Assembly: GCA_024867545.1 (NCBI GenBank)
Contig: JANFNE010000017.1
Span: forward strand, 521,001-585,000
Reading direction: 5' to 3'
Source of the DNA: Phytopythium helicoides
Lineage: Eukaryota; Oomycota; Peronosporomycetes; Pythiales; Pythiaceae
DNA: 64,000 nt
Below the pieces are notes generated by a model. That model searched no databases. It saw nothing but the letters and a program-made list of their open reading frames with translations, and was not told the origin of the DNA. Positions 63,701-64,000 of the stretch are shown here, piece by piece. Positions within the stretch are counted from its first letter, which is position 1. Each line of letters begins with the position of its first letter. A program made the translations under genes and the position numbers.

Positions 63701-64000
63701 GTATCTTGGCAGCTGTTGTCTTTCCGCTAGTACTAGCTCCAGTTTGCACGACACCTGTACGGATTTCAAGCGTCACGAAAAGCTCAAGAATTTTGCTCAC
63801 CCAGCTGGGAACATTTTGTAAGCCATTGCGAAGGAGTTGTCTGTGGATCTCATCCTCTAGAGGTGTTAAGCCCATGAGAGAAAAGGAGGCCGCCGAGTTG
63901 GTGCTGATCGATTGTCTCGGCTCCGTTTGTGTTTTAACTGTTTTGGGAAACAGATCGCGGACAATAGCGTTGAATAAATGTTTATCTTGATCACTAAGTC
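54762..64000 (-). CDS. Axonemal dynein heavy chain, C-terminal two-thirds of motor, 5' truncated by window
   Basis: An inner-arm-type axonemal dynein heavy chain driving flagellar beating; the gene continues beyond 64000. In order along the minus strand: AAA2 ([33 protein letters not shown]), AAA3 ([15 protein letters not shown]; Walker [21 protein letters not shown]), AAA4 ([30 protein letters not shown]), the stalk coiled coil with microtubule-binding tip (about 60140-59300, including [20 protein letters not shown]), AAA5 ([36 protein letters not shown]), AAA6, and the C-terminal domain ending [17 protein letters not shown] ... [10 protein letters not shown] and a stop at 54762. Frame breaks occur at about 62730, 62300, 62240, 61300, 60180-60250, 59640, 56450, 55600, 55200 and 54950. 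Some may be small introns, but 59640 (CCCC run) is a clear 1-nt case. Confidence 0.93.

Overview
The window is nuclear DNA of a compact eukaryotic genome, most likely an oomycete (Phytophthora/Pythium-type stramenopile). Reasons: about 27 densely packed protein genes on both strands, introns of only about 50-120 bp with GTGCGT/GTACGT/GTAAGT-type donors and CTGAC/CTAAC-like branch sites, an axonemal dynein heavy chain and a BBS-type chaperonin (flagellated zoospores), and several membrane or PH-domain proteins that I can place in no family. I see no tRNA, rRNA, CRISPR or clear mobile element. The assignment is inference; no marker gene fixes the species.

Layout. 1-8.9 kb: 3' part of an acidic membrane protein, Elongator ELP3, a large polytopic membrane protein and a small oomycete-type protein. 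9-25 kb: GATOR2 subunit MIOS, a methyltransferase fused to an Asp/Asn hydroxylase, TRAPPC6, a PEX22-like peroxin, an MKKS/BBS10-like chaperonin, a small helical protein, an AKAP7-type 2H phosphoesterase, a FAM151 protein and a KDM5-like JmjC demethylase. 25.8-33.3 kb: an R2R3 MYB factor, a small mitochondrial COX7C-like protein, a secretory 2-Cys peroxiredoxin, two tandem FSH1/OVCA2 serine hydrolases and a putative aldo/keto-reductase-like protein. 33.5-45 kb: a Qa-SNARE, a 2.8-kb gene-poor stretch, a longin R-SNARE, a PH-domain membrane protein, cap-binding NCBP1 and the histone chaperone NASP. 45.9-64 kb: a DDT/multi-PHD chromatin protein, a signal-peptide GT41 (OGT)-TPR-GT4 glycosyltransferase fusion, and an axonemal dynein heavy chain whose 5' end lies outside the window.

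The genes do not form one pathway. Shared themes are vesicle traffic (TRAPPC6, two SNAREs), chromatin and transcription (ELP3, KDM5-like, NASP, DDT-PHD, MYB, NCBP1), organelle biology (PEX22-like, COX7C-like, secretory Prx) and the flagellum (dynein, BBS-like chaperonin). Many neighbours are head-to-head with short shared promoters that often carry CCAAT boxes.

Caution: roughly half of the genes, including core ones such as NCBP1, the dynein chain and the SNAREs, need 1-nt reading-frame corrections, often in homopolymers, and these are densest after about 31 kb. I read this as residual assembly error rather than pseudogenes, and give such genes as one locus with the break points.
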